Made by a program: the position numbers and the translations under genes
DNA from: Burkholderia sp. H160
Lineage (GTDB): Bacteria; Pseudomonadota; Gammaproteobacteria; Burkholderiales; Burkholderiaceae
Assembly (NCBI GenBank): GCA_000173575.1
Contig: ABYL01000012.1
Coordinates: 29,072-93,071, forward strand
Length of the DNA: 64,000 nucleotides
Direction: 5' to 3'
Notes under the pieces: generated by a model
Seen by the model: only the letters and a program-made list of their open reading frames with translations
What the model was told of the DNA's origin: nothing
The model's database searches: none
Shown: positions 36,455 through 46,119 of the stretch, in pieces
How the letters are laid out: each line of letters begins with the position of its first letter
Numbering within the stretch: position 1 is the first letter of the stretch

Positions 36455-38371
36455 TTAGATCTCCACGCGCGCACCCACTTCGATCACGCGATTGGCCGGC
36501 AGTTTGAAAAACGCCGCGATATTGCCCACGTTGTGCAGCATCACCGCGAACAGCCGCTCGCGCCATAACGCCATGCCGTGCCCGCGTTTGGGCACGACGT
36601 CCGCGCGGCTCAGGAACCACGAGGTGTCGTGCGGATCGAAGGCGAATTCCGGCGAGTTGTGGGCAGCGAGCGTCCGCGGCAAGTCCACTTCGTCCTTGAA
36701 TCCGTAGTTGACCGTTGCGTGCCAACAGCCCGCGCATAGCGGCTTGATCTGCACGCGCTCGTTGTCGGCCACCCACGGTATGCTCTTCGTTATCACGGTC
36801 AGGAAAACCGTGCGCTCATGCAGCACGCGGTTGTGCCGCAGGTTATTGACGAGCGCGTGCGGCACCGCATCGGCGTTCGGCGTCAGGAAGATTGCCGTGC
36901 CGCCCACGCGCGTCGGCGACCTTTCGAGCAGCGCAGTGAGATACTGTTTGAGCGGCGTCTTTCCCGCCCGCGCGCGCGCTTCGGCCAGCATCATTTCCCA
37001 GCCGCGTCCCCACGTCGCCATGATCGTGAACATGATCGCGCCGATCACGAGCGGGAACCAGCCGCCATCCACGATCTTGAGCAGGTTCGCCGAAAAGAAC
37101 AACGCGTCGATCACGAAGAAGAAAGCGGTGGAGAACAGGCACAGCAGCCAGTTGTAGCGCCATGCGTAATGCACGACGAAGAACGTGAGGCACGTGGTGA
37201 TCAGCATCGTGCCGGTCACGGCGATGCCATACGCGGACCCGAGCGCCGTGGACGAGCGGAAGCCCACCACCGCCGCAACTACGGCCACGAGCAGAATCCA
37301 GTTGATGCCGGGCACGTAGATTTGGCCGATCTCGCGCTCCGACGTATGCACGATGTTCATGCGCGGCAGGAACGAAAGCTGCATGGCCTGCATCGTCATC
37401 GAATAGGTGCCCGAAATAACGGCCTGCGAGGCGATCACGGTGGCGACGGTCGCCAGCACGATCATCGGCACGATGGCCCATTGCGGGAAGAGCCGGTAGA
37501 ACGGGTTTTGCACCGCGCCGGGGTTCGCTAGCAGCAGCGCGCCCTGGCCGAGATAGTTGAGCGCGAGCGCGGGAAAAACGACGCCGAACCACGTAACACG
37601 AATGGGCCGCTTGCCGAAATGGCCCATGTCGGCGTAGAGCGCCTCGGCGCCCGTCAGTGAGAGCACGACTGCACCGAGCGCGACGAACGCGAGCCAGCGG
37701 TGATGCATGACGAAGCCGAGGCCTTCCAGCGGATTGAGCGCGTAGAGAATGACCGGCGCGGCCATGATATTCGCGACGCCCCCCACGCCGATCACGACGA
37801 ACCAGAGCACCATCACCGGCCCGAACACGGCGCCGATGCCGCCCGTGCCATGTTTTTGCGTGACGAACAGGACGATTAGCGCGGCAAGCGTCACCGGAAT
37901 CACGTAGGTCTTGAGCGTGGGCTCGACGACTTCGAGCCCTTCCACCGCGCTGAGCACGGAAATAGCGGGCGTGATCACGCTATCGCCGAAGAAGAGCGCC
38001 GCACCCATCACGCCTACCACGAGGATCGCACGGCGCAGACGCGGACGCGACGCGATCGACGCCGCCGCGAGCGCGAGCAGCGCCATGATGCCGCCTTCGC
38101 CGTGATTATTCGCGCGCAGGATCAGCACGACGTACTTGAGCGAAACGACGATCATCAGCGACCAGAAGATCAGCGAGACGATGCCGACGATATTGAAAGC
38201 ATTGAGCCTCAGACCGTTGCTGGGATCGAACACGGTGGCGAGCGTATAGAGCGGGCTCGTGCCGATGTCGCCATAGACCACGCCGAGCGCGGCCAGCGCG
38301 AGCGCTGGAAGGGCTGGTGAGGCTTCGCCGTGGAGTTCCTGCGCCGTCGCGGCGTTTGCGGAGCGTCCCAT
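36455..38371 (-). CDS. kup: Kup low-affinity potassium transporter
   Basis: 638 aa KUP/HAK-family proton-coupled potassium uptake protein with twelve predicted helices and a C-terminal cytoplasmic domain. The family N-terminus is ALGVVYGDIGTSPLYTL, with GDSVITPAISVLSAVEGL and FPALALNYLGQGALLL further on. A -10-like TATACT is read on the minus strand at 38435-38440, and GAGGAGG precedes the start codon. It adds a constitutive-type potassium route to the inducible Kdp systems 7 kb away. Confidence 0.93.
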   Translation of the reverse strand: MGRSANAATAQELHGEASPALPALALAALGVVYGDIGTSPLYTLATVFDPSNGLRLNAFNIVGIVSLIFWSLMIVVSLKYVVLILRANNHGEGGIMALLALAAASIASRPRLRRAILVVGVMGAALFFGDSVITPAISVLSAVEGLEVVEPTLKTYVIPVTLAALIVLFVTQKHGTGGIGAVFGPVMVLWFVVIGVGGVANIMAAPVILYALNPLEGLGFVMHHRWLAFVALGAVVLSLTGAEALYADMGHFGKRPIRVTWFGVVFPALALNYLGQGALLLANPGAVQNPFYRLFPQWAIVPMIVLATVATVIASQAVISGTYSMTMQAMQLSFLPRMNIVHTSEREIGQIYVPGINWILLVAVVAAVVGFRSSTALGSAYGIAVTGTMLITTCLTFFVVHYAWRYNWLLCLFSTAFFFVIDALFFSANLLKIVDGGWFPLVIGAIMFTIMATWGRGWEMMLAEARARAGKTPLKQYLTALLERSPTRVGGTAIFLTPNADAVPHALVNNLRHNRVLHERTVFLTVITKSIPWVADNERVQIKPLCAGCWHATVNYGFKDEVDLPRTLAAHNSPEFAFDPHDTSWFLSRADVVPKRGHGMALWRERLFAVMLHNVGNIAAFFKLPANRVIEVGARVEI

Positions 38372-38562
38372 GTCTGCCTCCTCATACGAATCGCGCGCGG
38401 GCCGTGACGGGCGCGCCGCGTGTTCGTTAGAGGAAGTATAGAAATTTCCGACGAAAATGCGCTTCGCCTGACCATGTCATGCGCGTGACAGCGTGCTTTC
38501 ACGAAACTGTCGGAGTCCCGTGCATTCGCCAGAACAATCGGGCGGGGCTGCTGTACCCACCG

Positions 38563-40371
38563 CTAGAACGGCCAGTACAAAGGCGCAATGAACACGACCA
38601 CGGCCATCGACCACAGCACGATCAGCGCGCCGATCTTCCAGTAGTCGCCGAACGCATACGCGCCCGGGCCGTACGTGACGAGGTTCACCGGCGTGCTCAT
38701 CGGCGTCATGTGAGCAGCACCCGCGCCGAGCGCGACGGCGACGAGGAACGGCGTCGCCGACACCCCGAGTTCCTGCGCGGTGGCCACGGCAATCGGCACC
38801 ATCACCAGCGCTGCCGAGTTGTTCGAGATCACCTGGGTAAGCGCCGCGGCCACGAAGAAGAGTCCCGCCAGCACCGCGCGCGGTCCACCGGAGCCGACCA
38901 CCTGGATCACGTAATCGCCGAGCAGATACGCGAGCCCGGTCTTCGACATCGCGGTGGCGAGCGGAATCAGCGCGCCCACCAGCACGGGGGTGTTCCAATC
39001 GATGCTGTACAACTGGTTAAGCGTGATCACGCGCGTCAGCACCATCGCCGTCACGCAGATCAGCGTCGCCACCGCGGGTGGCACCGCGTTAGTCGAGAGC
39101 AGGATGACCAGCACCGCGAGGATGACGAGCGCCTCGCGCGCGCCGCGACTTAGCGCGATGGTCTGGCGCCGTACCATCTGCGGAGATTCGACCATCAGGA
39201 TCTCCGGGTCGGAGAAGTGCCTGTCCAGCGCTTCCCATGTGCCTCTGAACAGCAGATGGTCGCCCGCGAGCAAGGTGGTCGTAGGTCCAGCCACGTCCTT
39301 GCCGCCGCGCTGGACGGCAAGCACGATCAGATCGCCTTCGTGCGTCGCCATGCCCGGAAACACGGTTTGTCCGATCAGCGCCGAGCGCGGCGGTATCACG
39401 ACTTCGGCGAGACCCGACGAGCGGTTGAACAGCGCATTCGTGACCGCCTGCGCTTCCGAAAGCGGCTCGCGAATCGCGAGATGCAGGTCGTTCGCGAGCC
39501 GGGCGACGCCTTGCGCGTCGCCGCGCACCAGAAGGTGATGGCCCTCGCTCGCTTCTTTTCGTGCCAGTTCGGTGCCCTCGTCGTTGGTCAGGCCGAGCAC
39601 GCTGACACCGGGGTAGGGCGACAGATCGATGCTGTCCGCCGTCTTGCCGATGAACGGCGACCCCGCGCGCACGCGTAGCCGGAATACGCCGTCCGTGATC
39701 CGATATTGCTCGACGAGCGTGTGCGCGTGCTGACTGAAATCGGCCGGCAGCGAATCCGAGCTGCGCCTGGGCAATAACAGCGGGCCGAACACCAGAATGA
39801 TGCCGAGTGCACCCGCAAACAGCGGCAGGCCAACGACCGACCATTCGAAGAAGCGGATCGGCGCGCCACCGAGCGCATCGGCCGCGCTCGATGCGATCAC
39901 GTTCACCGGACTGCCGAGCAAAGTGAGCTTCGCGCCGGTCAGGCAGGCGATCGACACGGGCATCATCAGCTGTGAAGGCGCGAGCCGTGTCCGAACGCAG
40001 ACAATCACCGCGATCGGCAGCATCGCGACGACGGCGCCGTTCATGCCGATCAACGCGGTCGATATCGCGGACAGGATCAGCAGCGACGCGATCAGCCGCT
40101 TGCGGCTGCTGCCTGAATGGCGGATCAGCCATTGTCCCGCCCATGTGCCGACCCCCGTCGCTTCGAGGCCGATGCCGATGCCGAGCAGCGCCGCAATGAA
40201 CACGATCAGCGGATCGCCGAATCCGCCCAACGCTTCGCGCATCGTCAGCACGCCGGTCAGATACAGCGCGACCAGCGACATCACCGCGACGACGGCAGCC
40301 GGCAACTTGTTCCAGATGAACAGCACCATCGTCACGGCGAGGATCAGCGAGGTAACGATCATGGGGTTCAT
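38563..40371 (-). CDS. SLC13-family permease with two TrkA-C domains
   Basis: 602 aa membrane protein. Two blocks of hydrophobic helices (residues about 1-205 and 410-602) flank a soluble middle containing two RCK_C/TrkA-C-like repeats (VRAGSPFIGKTADSIDL and IPPRSALIGQTVFPGMATHEGD). Helix-hairpin motifs TLLGSPVNVIAS and MTPMSTPVNLVTYGPG are typical of anion-transporting SLC13 relatives, so a dicarboxylate or sulfate substrate is more likely than potassium. It is transcribed in the same direction as kup, and is downstream of the gamma-glutamyltransferase gene with a 39-nt gap. Confidence 0.82.
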   Translation of the reverse strand: MNPMIVTSLILAVTMVLFIWNKLPAAVVAVMSLVALYLTGVLTMREALGGFGDPLIVFIAALLGIGIGLEATGVGTWAGQWLIRHSGSSRKRLIASLLILSAISTALIGMNGAVVAMLPIAVIVCVRTRLAPSQLMMPVSIACLTGAKLTLLGSPVNVIASSAADALGGAPIRFFEWSVVGLPLFAGALGIILVFGPLLLPRRSSDSLPADFSQHAHTLVEQYRITDGVFRLRVRAGSPFIGKTADSIDLSPYPGVSVLGLTNDEGTELARKEASEGHHLLVRGDAQGVARLANDLHLAIREPLSEAQAVTNALFNRSSGLAEVVIPPRSALIGQTVFPGMATHEGDLIVLAVQRGGKDVAGPTTTLLAGDHLLFRGTWEALDRHFSDPEILMVESPQMVRRQTIALSRGAREALVILAVLVILLSTNAVPPAVATLICVTAMVLTRVITLNQLYSIDWNTPVLVGALIPLATAMSKTGLAYLLGDYVIQVVGSGGPRAVLAGLFFVAAALTQVISNNSAALVMVPIAVATAQELGVSATPFLVAVALGAGAAHMTPMSTPVNLVTYGPGAYAFGDYWKIGALIVLWSMAVVVFIAPLYWPF

Positions 40372-40410
40372 GGGTTTTCCCGCTGGCCGCTGCAGGAGCC
40401 GATGCCGGCC

Positions 40411-42072
40411 CTAGTACCCCAGCGCGGCGCCGTCGCCGCGCGGATCGGCGCCGCCTTCGTAAAAGCCCTGTTGCCGATCGACACGGATCGCGTGCGCATG
40501 TCCCATGTTGTCGTTCCAGTCGGTGACCATCTGCACCGGCTGACCGCGGCGCTTCAATTCGCGCACGACTTCGTCGGAGATGCGCCCCTCGAGCGACATG
40601 TTGCGCGACTTGGTGCCCCATGTGCGTCCCATCAGCCAGCGCGGCGCCTCGATGGCCTGCTGCACGTCGTAGCCGAAATCGATGATGCGGGTCACGAGCG
40701 CGGCCTGCGTTTGCGGCTGACCTTCACCGCCCATCGAGCCGAATGCGAGGCAAGGCTTGCCGTCGCACGTCATCAGTGCCGGAATCAGGGTGTGGAAAGT
40801 GCGCTTGCCCGGATGCAGGCAATTCGGATGGTGCTCGTCCAGCGAGAAAAACGCGCCGCGGTTCTGCATGATGATGCCGGTGTCCCCGCCGACCACGCCG
40901 CTGCCGAAGTCGTGATAGATCGACTGGATCAGCGACACGATCATGCCGTCCTTGTCCGCCGCGCAGAAGTAGCAGGTGTCGCCGTCCGGCGCGCGGCGGT
41001 CGTGCGGATACTGATAGGCGATGCCGGCCGGGACCGTCGCGATGTCGAGCGCGCGTTCGGGGTCCAGCAGCTTGCGGCGTTCGTCGCAGTACGCCTTCGA
41101 GATCAGCTTATCGACCGGAATCGTGACGAAGCGCGGGTCCGTCAACCACTCTTCGCGATCGGCGAAAGCGATCTTTACCGCTTCGGCCAGGTGGTGATAG
41201 TAGTCCGCGGTGCCTTCGCCCCACGCGGTCACGTCAAAGCCCTCGATCAGGTTCAGGATCTGCAGGGGCGTGAAGCCCTGCGTGTTCGGCGGTAGTTCGT
41301 AGACCGTATGACCGCGATAGGTCGTGCTGATCGGCGTGACCCATTCCGCCTGGTATGCCGCGAAATCGTCCAGCTGCAGCGGCGAGCCGGCCGGCTCGAC
41401 CCCGCCGCAGATCCGCGCGGCGAGATCGCCTTCGTAGAAGCCGGCGCGCGTGCCCTGATCGGCGAGGTGCTGCAGCGATCGCGCCAGCGCGGTTTGCACG
41501 AGCTTCTCGCCGTCGGCTGGTACGCGGCCGCCCGGCATGAAGATCGCGGCGGTTGCCGGGTAGCGCGTGAGGATCGGCACGTCCTGCGCGGTCCAGTCCG
41601 CGAGCGAGCGCGAGACTGGCACGCCGTCGTGCGCATAGCCGATGGCCGGCGCAAACAGATCCGCCCAGGTCAGACGCCCAAAGCGCTCGTGCGCGAGACG
41701 CCAGCCGTCGATCGCGCCCGGCACGGTCAGCACCGCCTGCGGGCCGCGCGCGGCAATTTCGTTATCGGTGGCAATGGCACGATAGTGAGCGAGCGTCGCG
41801 CTTTGCGCCGCCGGTCCACTCGCGTTGATCGCGTGAATCTGGTCGCTGTGGCCCTCGGCGATGAGCCAGAAGCCGTCGCCGCCGAGCCCGGCCATGTGCG
41901 GATAGGCGACGCACAGCACCGCGTTCGCGGCGATCGCGGCATCGACGGCGGTTCCGCCGCGTTGCAGCATCGCGACACCGGCCTGACTGGCGAGATAGTG
42001 CGGCGTCGCGACCATCCCATGCGGCGCGCGAGTGGGCGGACGACCGGTGCGAGGTCCATTTGGATGACTCAT
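40411..42072 (-). CDS. gamma-glutamyltransferase family protein
   Basis: Ntn-hydrolase, 553 aa from ATG 42072 (AGGGGAG upstream). The self-cleavage site and nucleophile is Thr366 in DGDTCYFCAADKDG, and the substrate loop is FGSMGGEGQPQTQ. There is no signal peptide, unlike the classical periplasmic GGT, so the enzyme should be cytoplasmic (YwrD-like). It is downstream of an LctP-type permease and a small membrane protein on the same strand, which suggests an imported gamma-glutamyl or related substrate. Activity on glutathione is not assured. Confidence 0.85.
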   Translation of the reverse strand: MSHPNGPRTGRPPTRAPHGMVATPHYLASQAGVAMLQRGGTAVDAAIAANAVLCVAYPHMAGLGGDGFWLIAEGHSDQIHAINASGPAAQSATLAHYRAIATDNEIAARGPQAVLTVPGAIDGWRLAHERFGRLTWADLFAPAIGYAHDGVPVSRSLADWTAQDVPILTRYPATAAIFMPGGRVPADGEKLVQTALARSLQHLADQGTRAGFYEGDLAARICGGVEPAGSPLQLDDFAAYQAEWVTPISTTYRGHTVYELPPNTQGFTPLQILNLIEGFDVTAWGEGTADYYHHLAEAVKIAFADREEWLTDPRFVTIPVDKLISKAYCDERRKLLDPERALDIATVPAGIAYQYPHDRRAPDGDTCYFCAADKDGMIVSLIQSIYHDFGSGVVGGDTGIIMQNRGAFFSLDEHHPNCLHPGKRTFHTLIPALMTCDGKPCLAFGSMGGEGQPQTQAALVTRIIDFGYDVQQAIEAPRWLMGRTWGTKSRNMSLEGRISDEVVRELKRRGQPVQMVTDWNDNMGHAHAIRVDRQQGFYEGGADPRGDGAALGY

Positions 42073-42186
42073 GATCAGCAAGCTCCCCTGAGGACGAGCC
42101 GCCACATCGGTCCTGGCGCGTTCAGCAAGCCGGGACCGATGCGGCGGCAAAGCAACTTCTGAGAAGGAACGGACGCGCCGCTTCGG

Positions 42187-42405
42187 TCAGGAAGCCCGAT
42201 CGTCGAACTCGATGCCCGCGTCTCTGACCTTGTCATTGGAGTGATCCATGAACCGCGTGATGATCGGCAATGCTCCACCGGCGATCACACATAGAAGCCC
42301 CAGCCCCAATAGCAGCATGTTGCCGGTGACCGACCCCCTGCTGGTGAGAGGAAAGCCCGCGAACATCAGAAGTAGCGCCACGGTTTCCGCAACGAGCTTG
42401 TCCAT
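42187..42405 (-). CDS. small two-helix membrane protein
   Basis: 72 aa from ATG 42405 (GAGGTG 6 nt upstream; GTG 42414 is an alternative). Two hydrophobic segments (LVAETVALLLMFAGFPL and MLLLGLGLLCVIAGGALPII) are followed by a charged tail. No family recognised. It starts within 11 nt of the lctP stop and is 114 nt before the gamma-glutamyltransferase, so it probably belongs to that operon, perhaps as a transporter accessory. Confidence 0.65.
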   Translation of the reverse strand: MDKLVAETVALLLMFAGFPLTSRGSVTGNMLLLGLGLLCVIAGGALPIITRFMDHSNDKVRDAGIEFDDRAS

Positions 42406-42415
42406 GCGCGTCACC

Positions 42416-44050
42416 TCACGCGAATATCACGAGGAGAATCGTGCCGATGCCGGTCAGGACGGCCACGATGACCGTCCACGGCAGGGCCAGCTTCATCACC
42501 GCGCCTTCCTGTCCCTTGATGCCGGTGATGCTGGTGCCGAGCACGATATTGGCCGGGCCGATCGCGTTGCCATACGCGCTGCCCGCGGCCTGGGCGGCGA
42601 TGATCGCTTCCGTCGGCAGCGAATGCAGTATCGCGACGTCGCTCTGCAAGCCGCCGAACAGCACGTTCGACGCGGTGCTGCTCGACGTCATGAAGGCGCC
42701 CAATGCGCCGATCACGCTCGCGATGCCCGCATAGACCAGCGGGGGCGACGCGTCGGCGATACCGTGCGCGAGCACCTGAGTCTGACCGCTATGATCGAGC
42801 ACCCGGCTCGTCACGAGAAAAGCGATGACCGGCAGCGAAGCGGGCACGCCGTCGACGATCAGCGAGCGCCCGAGATTCTCCCTGCCATGGCGCGCCTGCC
42901 ACGCTCCGTAGAAGCCGTTCGCGCGATACACGATCCAGACGACGATCGCGGAGATCAGCAGCATCGTCCCGGGGTGGGTGAGCGGCGAGAACGGCGCGTA
43001 ACGCGCGACAGCCGCGTTGCGCACGCCGAATCCCGTGGTCACTTCGGGAAACGGCAGGCCGATGCGGAATTGCCTGAGCGTATTGTTCAACGGGTCGATC
43101 AGCAGGATGCCCAGCGTAACGACCGTCAACACGACATACGGCAGGAATGCCATGCCGAGACTCATCACCGGCTGCTCGGTTTCCGTCTGCATGCCGAGCG
43201 CGGCGGGGTCCATCGCGGGACGGTCCGGAACCTCGGCCGCTGGAACCGGCTCGCTGAAACGACGCCAGCGCGACAGCGGATACAGCGCGATCATCGCGAC
43301 GGTTGCGGCGAGGAAGGTCGAGAGTTCCGGGCTCAGGAACGCGAAGATCAGCTGGCCGAAGCCGAGGATCGTGCCGAGAATCAGGACCAGCGGCCACCCG
43401 TGACGCACCGCTGCCCAGCGTCCGTACAGCCACACGATCAACAGGCCACCGAAGTACGTCGGAATCAGCAGCAGCAGCGACGCTTCGAAAGCGGCGCGCG
43501 TCACGTCCTGGACGTCGGCCACCTGCAACGTCGCGAGCCAGCCGACACCGAGCGTGCCGAAGAATCGCGCCCACGCGTGCGCGATGATCGAGATGGTGGC
43601 GGCATGGACCGGTCTTACACCGATCGCGAGCAAAAGCGGGGCGACGACAGCAATCGGTGCGCCGAAACCCGCAATGCCTTGAAGAAAAGATGAAAACACC
43701 CAGCCGAGGCCGAGAATGACGAATAAATCATTACGACTGAAACGGGAAATGCCGTGTCGAAGCGCGTCGTATCCGCCGGCCTGTTTGGTGATCTGATAAA
43801 GCAGAAGTGCCGGCCACATTACATAGAGAATGAATATGGCGTCCCATACGCCTTTTCCACTGGCGACAGCCAAAGTCGTGATCGGGGTGCGGAATGCGAA
43901 TATGGCAATCAGGCCGGCGACGAACATGGCGCCCGGCCCAGCCTCCGGCGCGCGCCAGCGAAGCGGCACCAGAAAGACCAGCAAAGCAACGATGGAAAGT
44001 GTTGCCAGAATCCAGTGAATAAGATCGATTGGAAGCGTTATTTCATTCAT
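42416..44050 (-). CDS. L-lactate permease family transporter (LctP/LldP)
   Basis: About 544 aa membrane protein from ATG 44050 (GAGAGGG 6 nt upstream; ATG 44056 also in frame). Family signatures: VMWPALLLYQITKQAGG, FLQGIAGFGAPIAVVAPLL and GAFMTSSSTASNVLFGGLQ. Known members carry L-lactate, D-lactate or glycolate. No lactate dehydrogenase gene adjoins; instead a gamma-glutamyltransferase follows, so another carboxylate such as a glutamyl derivative or pyroglutamate is possible. Confidence 0.88.
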   Translation of the reverse strand: MNEITLPIDLIHWILATLSIVALLVFLVPLRWRAPEAGPGAMFVAGLIAIFAFRTPITTLAVASGKGVWDAIFILYVMWPALLLYQITKQAGGYDALRHGISRFSRNDLFVILGLGWVFSSFLQGIAGFGAPIAVVAPLLLAIGVRPVHAATISIIAHAWARFFGTLGVGWLATLQVADVQDVTRAAFEASLLLLIPTYFGGLLIVWLYGRWAAVRHGWPLVLILGTILGFGQLIFAFLSPELSTFLAATVAMIALYPLSRWRRFSEPVPAAEVPDRPAMDPAALGMQTETEQPVMSLGMAFLPYVVLTVVTLGILLIDPLNNTLRQFRIGLPFPEVTTGFGVRNAAVARYAPFSPLTHPGTMLLISAIVVWIVYRANGFYGAWQARHGRENLGRSLIVDGVPASLPVIAFLVTSRVLDHSGQTQVLAHGIADASPPLVYAGIASVIGALGAFMTSSSTASNVLFGGLQSDVAILHSLPTEAIIAAQAAGSAYGNAIGPANIVLGTSITGIKGQEGAVMKLALPWTVIVAVLTGIGTILLVIFA

Positions 44051-44110
44051 TGCCATCCCTCTCGCAGTTGATGCTCCTCGTATGCTGAGGGGGCATTTTC
44101 CTGATTGGCC

Positions 44111-44128
44111 CGAACTAATAATAGTTCG
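44111..44128. promoter_or_regulatory. 18-bp inverted repeat in lctP promoter region
   Basis: CGAACTA-ATAA-TAGTTCG, 7-bp perfect arms with a 4-nt centre, about 60 nt upstream of the lctP start, flanked by an A/T run. On the plus strand it is followed by seven T residues, but no plus-strand gene ends here, so an operator is preferred to a terminator. Confidence 0.45.
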
Positions 44129-44308
44129 TTTTTTTATTGCTGCAAGCGGAGGCCGGAAAGGAGGGTTATTGCGGTGCGGAAGATTATTGTTGGTCTATCC
44201 GCCTCGTTGACGTTCGCAAACGTAATATGCCGGATTTCGATAAACGATAATTAACGTTTAAATCGTCGCGAGTAACGCATTTTCCGGAATTGGCGCGTCC
44301 ATCCCACC

Positions 44309-44947
44309 TTAACTCTTCGACGTCAGTAACTTGATTCCCGCAATCCCGAACATCACCGCGAGCGACCCGTCGAGCCAGCGCCGGATCGCCGTATAGATGC
44401 GCCGCGCGGACGCCGTCGAAAACAGCACCGCGTAGCTGCTGAACACCGTCGCGCCGATCGCCATGCAGCCGAGCACGACTGGCATCACGTGCGCGGCACC
44501 GTGCAACGGCGACATCGCGAGCGACACGATCGACAACCACACGAGCACCGCTTTCGGATTGGTGAGATGCAGCAACAGGCCGCGCAGATAGAGCCGCCCC
44601 AGTGGTTCGTCGAGGCGCGCCGCGCTCGTGGCCGGTTTGTCGGCGCTCAGCGCCGAGCGCGCGGACTTGAAGCCGAGCCACAGCAGGTACAGCCCGCCCG
44701 CGATCCGGATCGCGACGAGGCATTGCGAGTAGCTGGCGAGGACCGCCGACAAGCCGAGCGACGCGAGCAGCGCCCACGAAAACGAGCCCGACACCACGCC
44801 GAGCGCGAACACCAGCGCGGCGCGCCGGCCCGCGCTCATGGCGAGCGACATGATCGCGAGATTGCTCGGCCCTGGGCTCGCAGTGCCGACGAAATAGGCG
44901 CTGTAGGCGATCAGGACATCGGCGGTGAGCAGAGGGCTGGCGATCAT
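44309..44947 (-). CDS. LysE/RhtB-family amino acid exporter
   Basis: 212 aa inner-membrane protein with about six helices. The family N-terminus is YFVGTASPGPSNLAIMSLAM, and the middle is LLLHLTNPKAVLVWLSIVSL. It exports amino acids or related metabolites. ATG 44947 gives the standard length. It lies 144 nt downstream of the LysR gene on the same strand, which may control it. Confidence 0.88.
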   Translation of the reverse strand: MIASPLLTADVLIAYSAYFVGTASPGPSNLAIMSLAMSAGRRAALVFALGVVSGSFSWALLASLGLSAVLASYSQCLVAIRIAGGLYLLWLGFKSARSALSADKPATSAARLDEPLGRLYLRGLLLHLTNPKAVLVWLSIVSLAMSPLHGAAHVMPVVLGCMAIGATVFSSYAVLFSTASARRIYTAIRRWLDGSLAVMFGIAGIKLLTSKS

Positions 44948-45091
44948 TGTGTGTGCGGAGTAAAGGGAGGGCGCGTGCCAACCAGGCGGTTGGATGAAGC
45001 AACGATTTTGCGCGCCGCCGCGCGCCACTCACAGATACAGTTGCGCGTTCGTGTGGCAGGACAATCGAATCGAACTCGCGGGGCCAACCGC

Positions 45092-45967
45092 TCAGCCCTG
45101 CGCCGCCCCCGCAATACACTCCGCCAACGCATCCGCGACCACTGGCCGGCTATGCCGGGGGCGCTGCACGAGCCCGATCTCACGCTCGAAGGTCGCGTCG
45201 CCGAGTTCGAGCGCCACCACGCTCGCCGGCCATTTGCCGAGCCCGGCCGTATTGGGAATCAGCGCGACACCCATGCCGCGCGCGACCAGTTGCACGATCG
45301 CCTGCAATTCGTCGAGCTCGACCGCGTCGCGCACGGTGAGGCGCGCGCGGCGCAGAAAACGGTCAACGAGCCGTCCGCCGAACGACGCGCGGTCGTAGCG
45401 GATAAACGGTTCGCTGCGCAGCAGTTCGCGCCACGAGCGGCCGCCGCGCGCGAGCTTTTTCGGCGCGAGCAGCACGAACGGTTCGGCGACGAGCGTGCGC
45501 CATTCGAGTTCCGACGGCAGCGCGAACGGCGGCTTGATGATCACGGCCAGATCGAGCTCGCCCGAGTCGACCTGGCCCAGCAGCCCCAGCGATACACCCG
45601 GTACCACGCGAATCCGCCAGCCGGGGCGGTCGTCGCGAAAGCGCGCGAGCGCGTCGGCGAGCAGCGACACCTGCGCGGACGCGATGGCGCCGACCCGCAG
45701 CATGCCGCTTTCGGCGGCGCCCCCGCCGCGCTCGGAGAGCCGCGCGTAGAGCGTCATCATTTCCTCGGCAAGTGCGAGCGTTTCGCGGCCCGCTTCGTTG
45801 ATCGTCGCCGAGCGCCCGGTACGGTCGAACAGCTGGAAGCCGAGCTCCTCCTCGAGCCGCTGCATCTGCGCGCTGACGGCCGATTGCGTGAGCCCGATGC
45901 GCGCGCCCGCGCCGGAAAACGTGCCGTACTGGCTGACGGCGATGAAGGTTCTCAACTCGTTGAGCAT
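45092..45967 (-). CDS. LysR-family transcriptional regulator
   Basis: 291 aa. The winged HTH is at the N-terminus (LRTFIAVSQYGTFSGAGARIGLTQSAVSAQ), followed by the effector-binding domain (MLRVGAIASAQ ... VSLGLLGQVDSGELDLAVI). It diverges from the VOC gene at 46120, the usual arrangement for a LysR target, and precedes the LysE exporter. Inducer unknown. Confidence 0.9.
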   Translation of the reverse strand: MLNELRTFIAVSQYGTFSGAGARIGLTQSAVSAQMQRLEEELGFQLFDRTGRSATINEAGRETLALAEEMMTLYARLSERGGGAAESGMLRVGAIASAQVSLLADALARFRDDRPGWRIRVVPGVSLGLLGQVDSGELDLAVIIKPPFALPSELEWRTLVAEPFVLLAPKKLARGGRSWRELLRSEPFIRYDRASFGGRLVDRFLRRARLTVRDAVELDELQAIVQLVARGMGVALIPNTAGLGKWPASVVALELGDATFEREIGLVQRPRHSRPVVADALAECIAGAAQG

Positions 45968-46119
45968 GGTCGATTAATCGAATTTGGTGATGGTCAGGTC
46001 AAATATATATCGTTTCTCAGCATTTTTATTCATGGTTAAACTGCCTCTCACCTGAGACGGTTGCCGGTCGCGACTGCCGGTCATATCAACCCCACCTTCA
46101 CCGAGCGAGTCTTACCATC

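Noticed and set aside
34558-36460. Prophage or insertion sequence
   Set aside because: The segment is AT-rich but has no transposase, integrase, terminal repeats or phage structural genes; it fits an effector cassette better.
38563-40371. TrkA/TrkH-type potassium uptake protein
   Set aside because: TrkA-C repeats are present, but the membrane part is SLC13-like with anion-transporter hairpins and no potassium filter, so it was not counted as a potassium transporter.
44111-44137. Intrinsic terminator (hairpin plus T-run on plus strand)
   Set aside because: No plus-strand gene ends upstream; the position in the lctP promoter makes an operator likelier.
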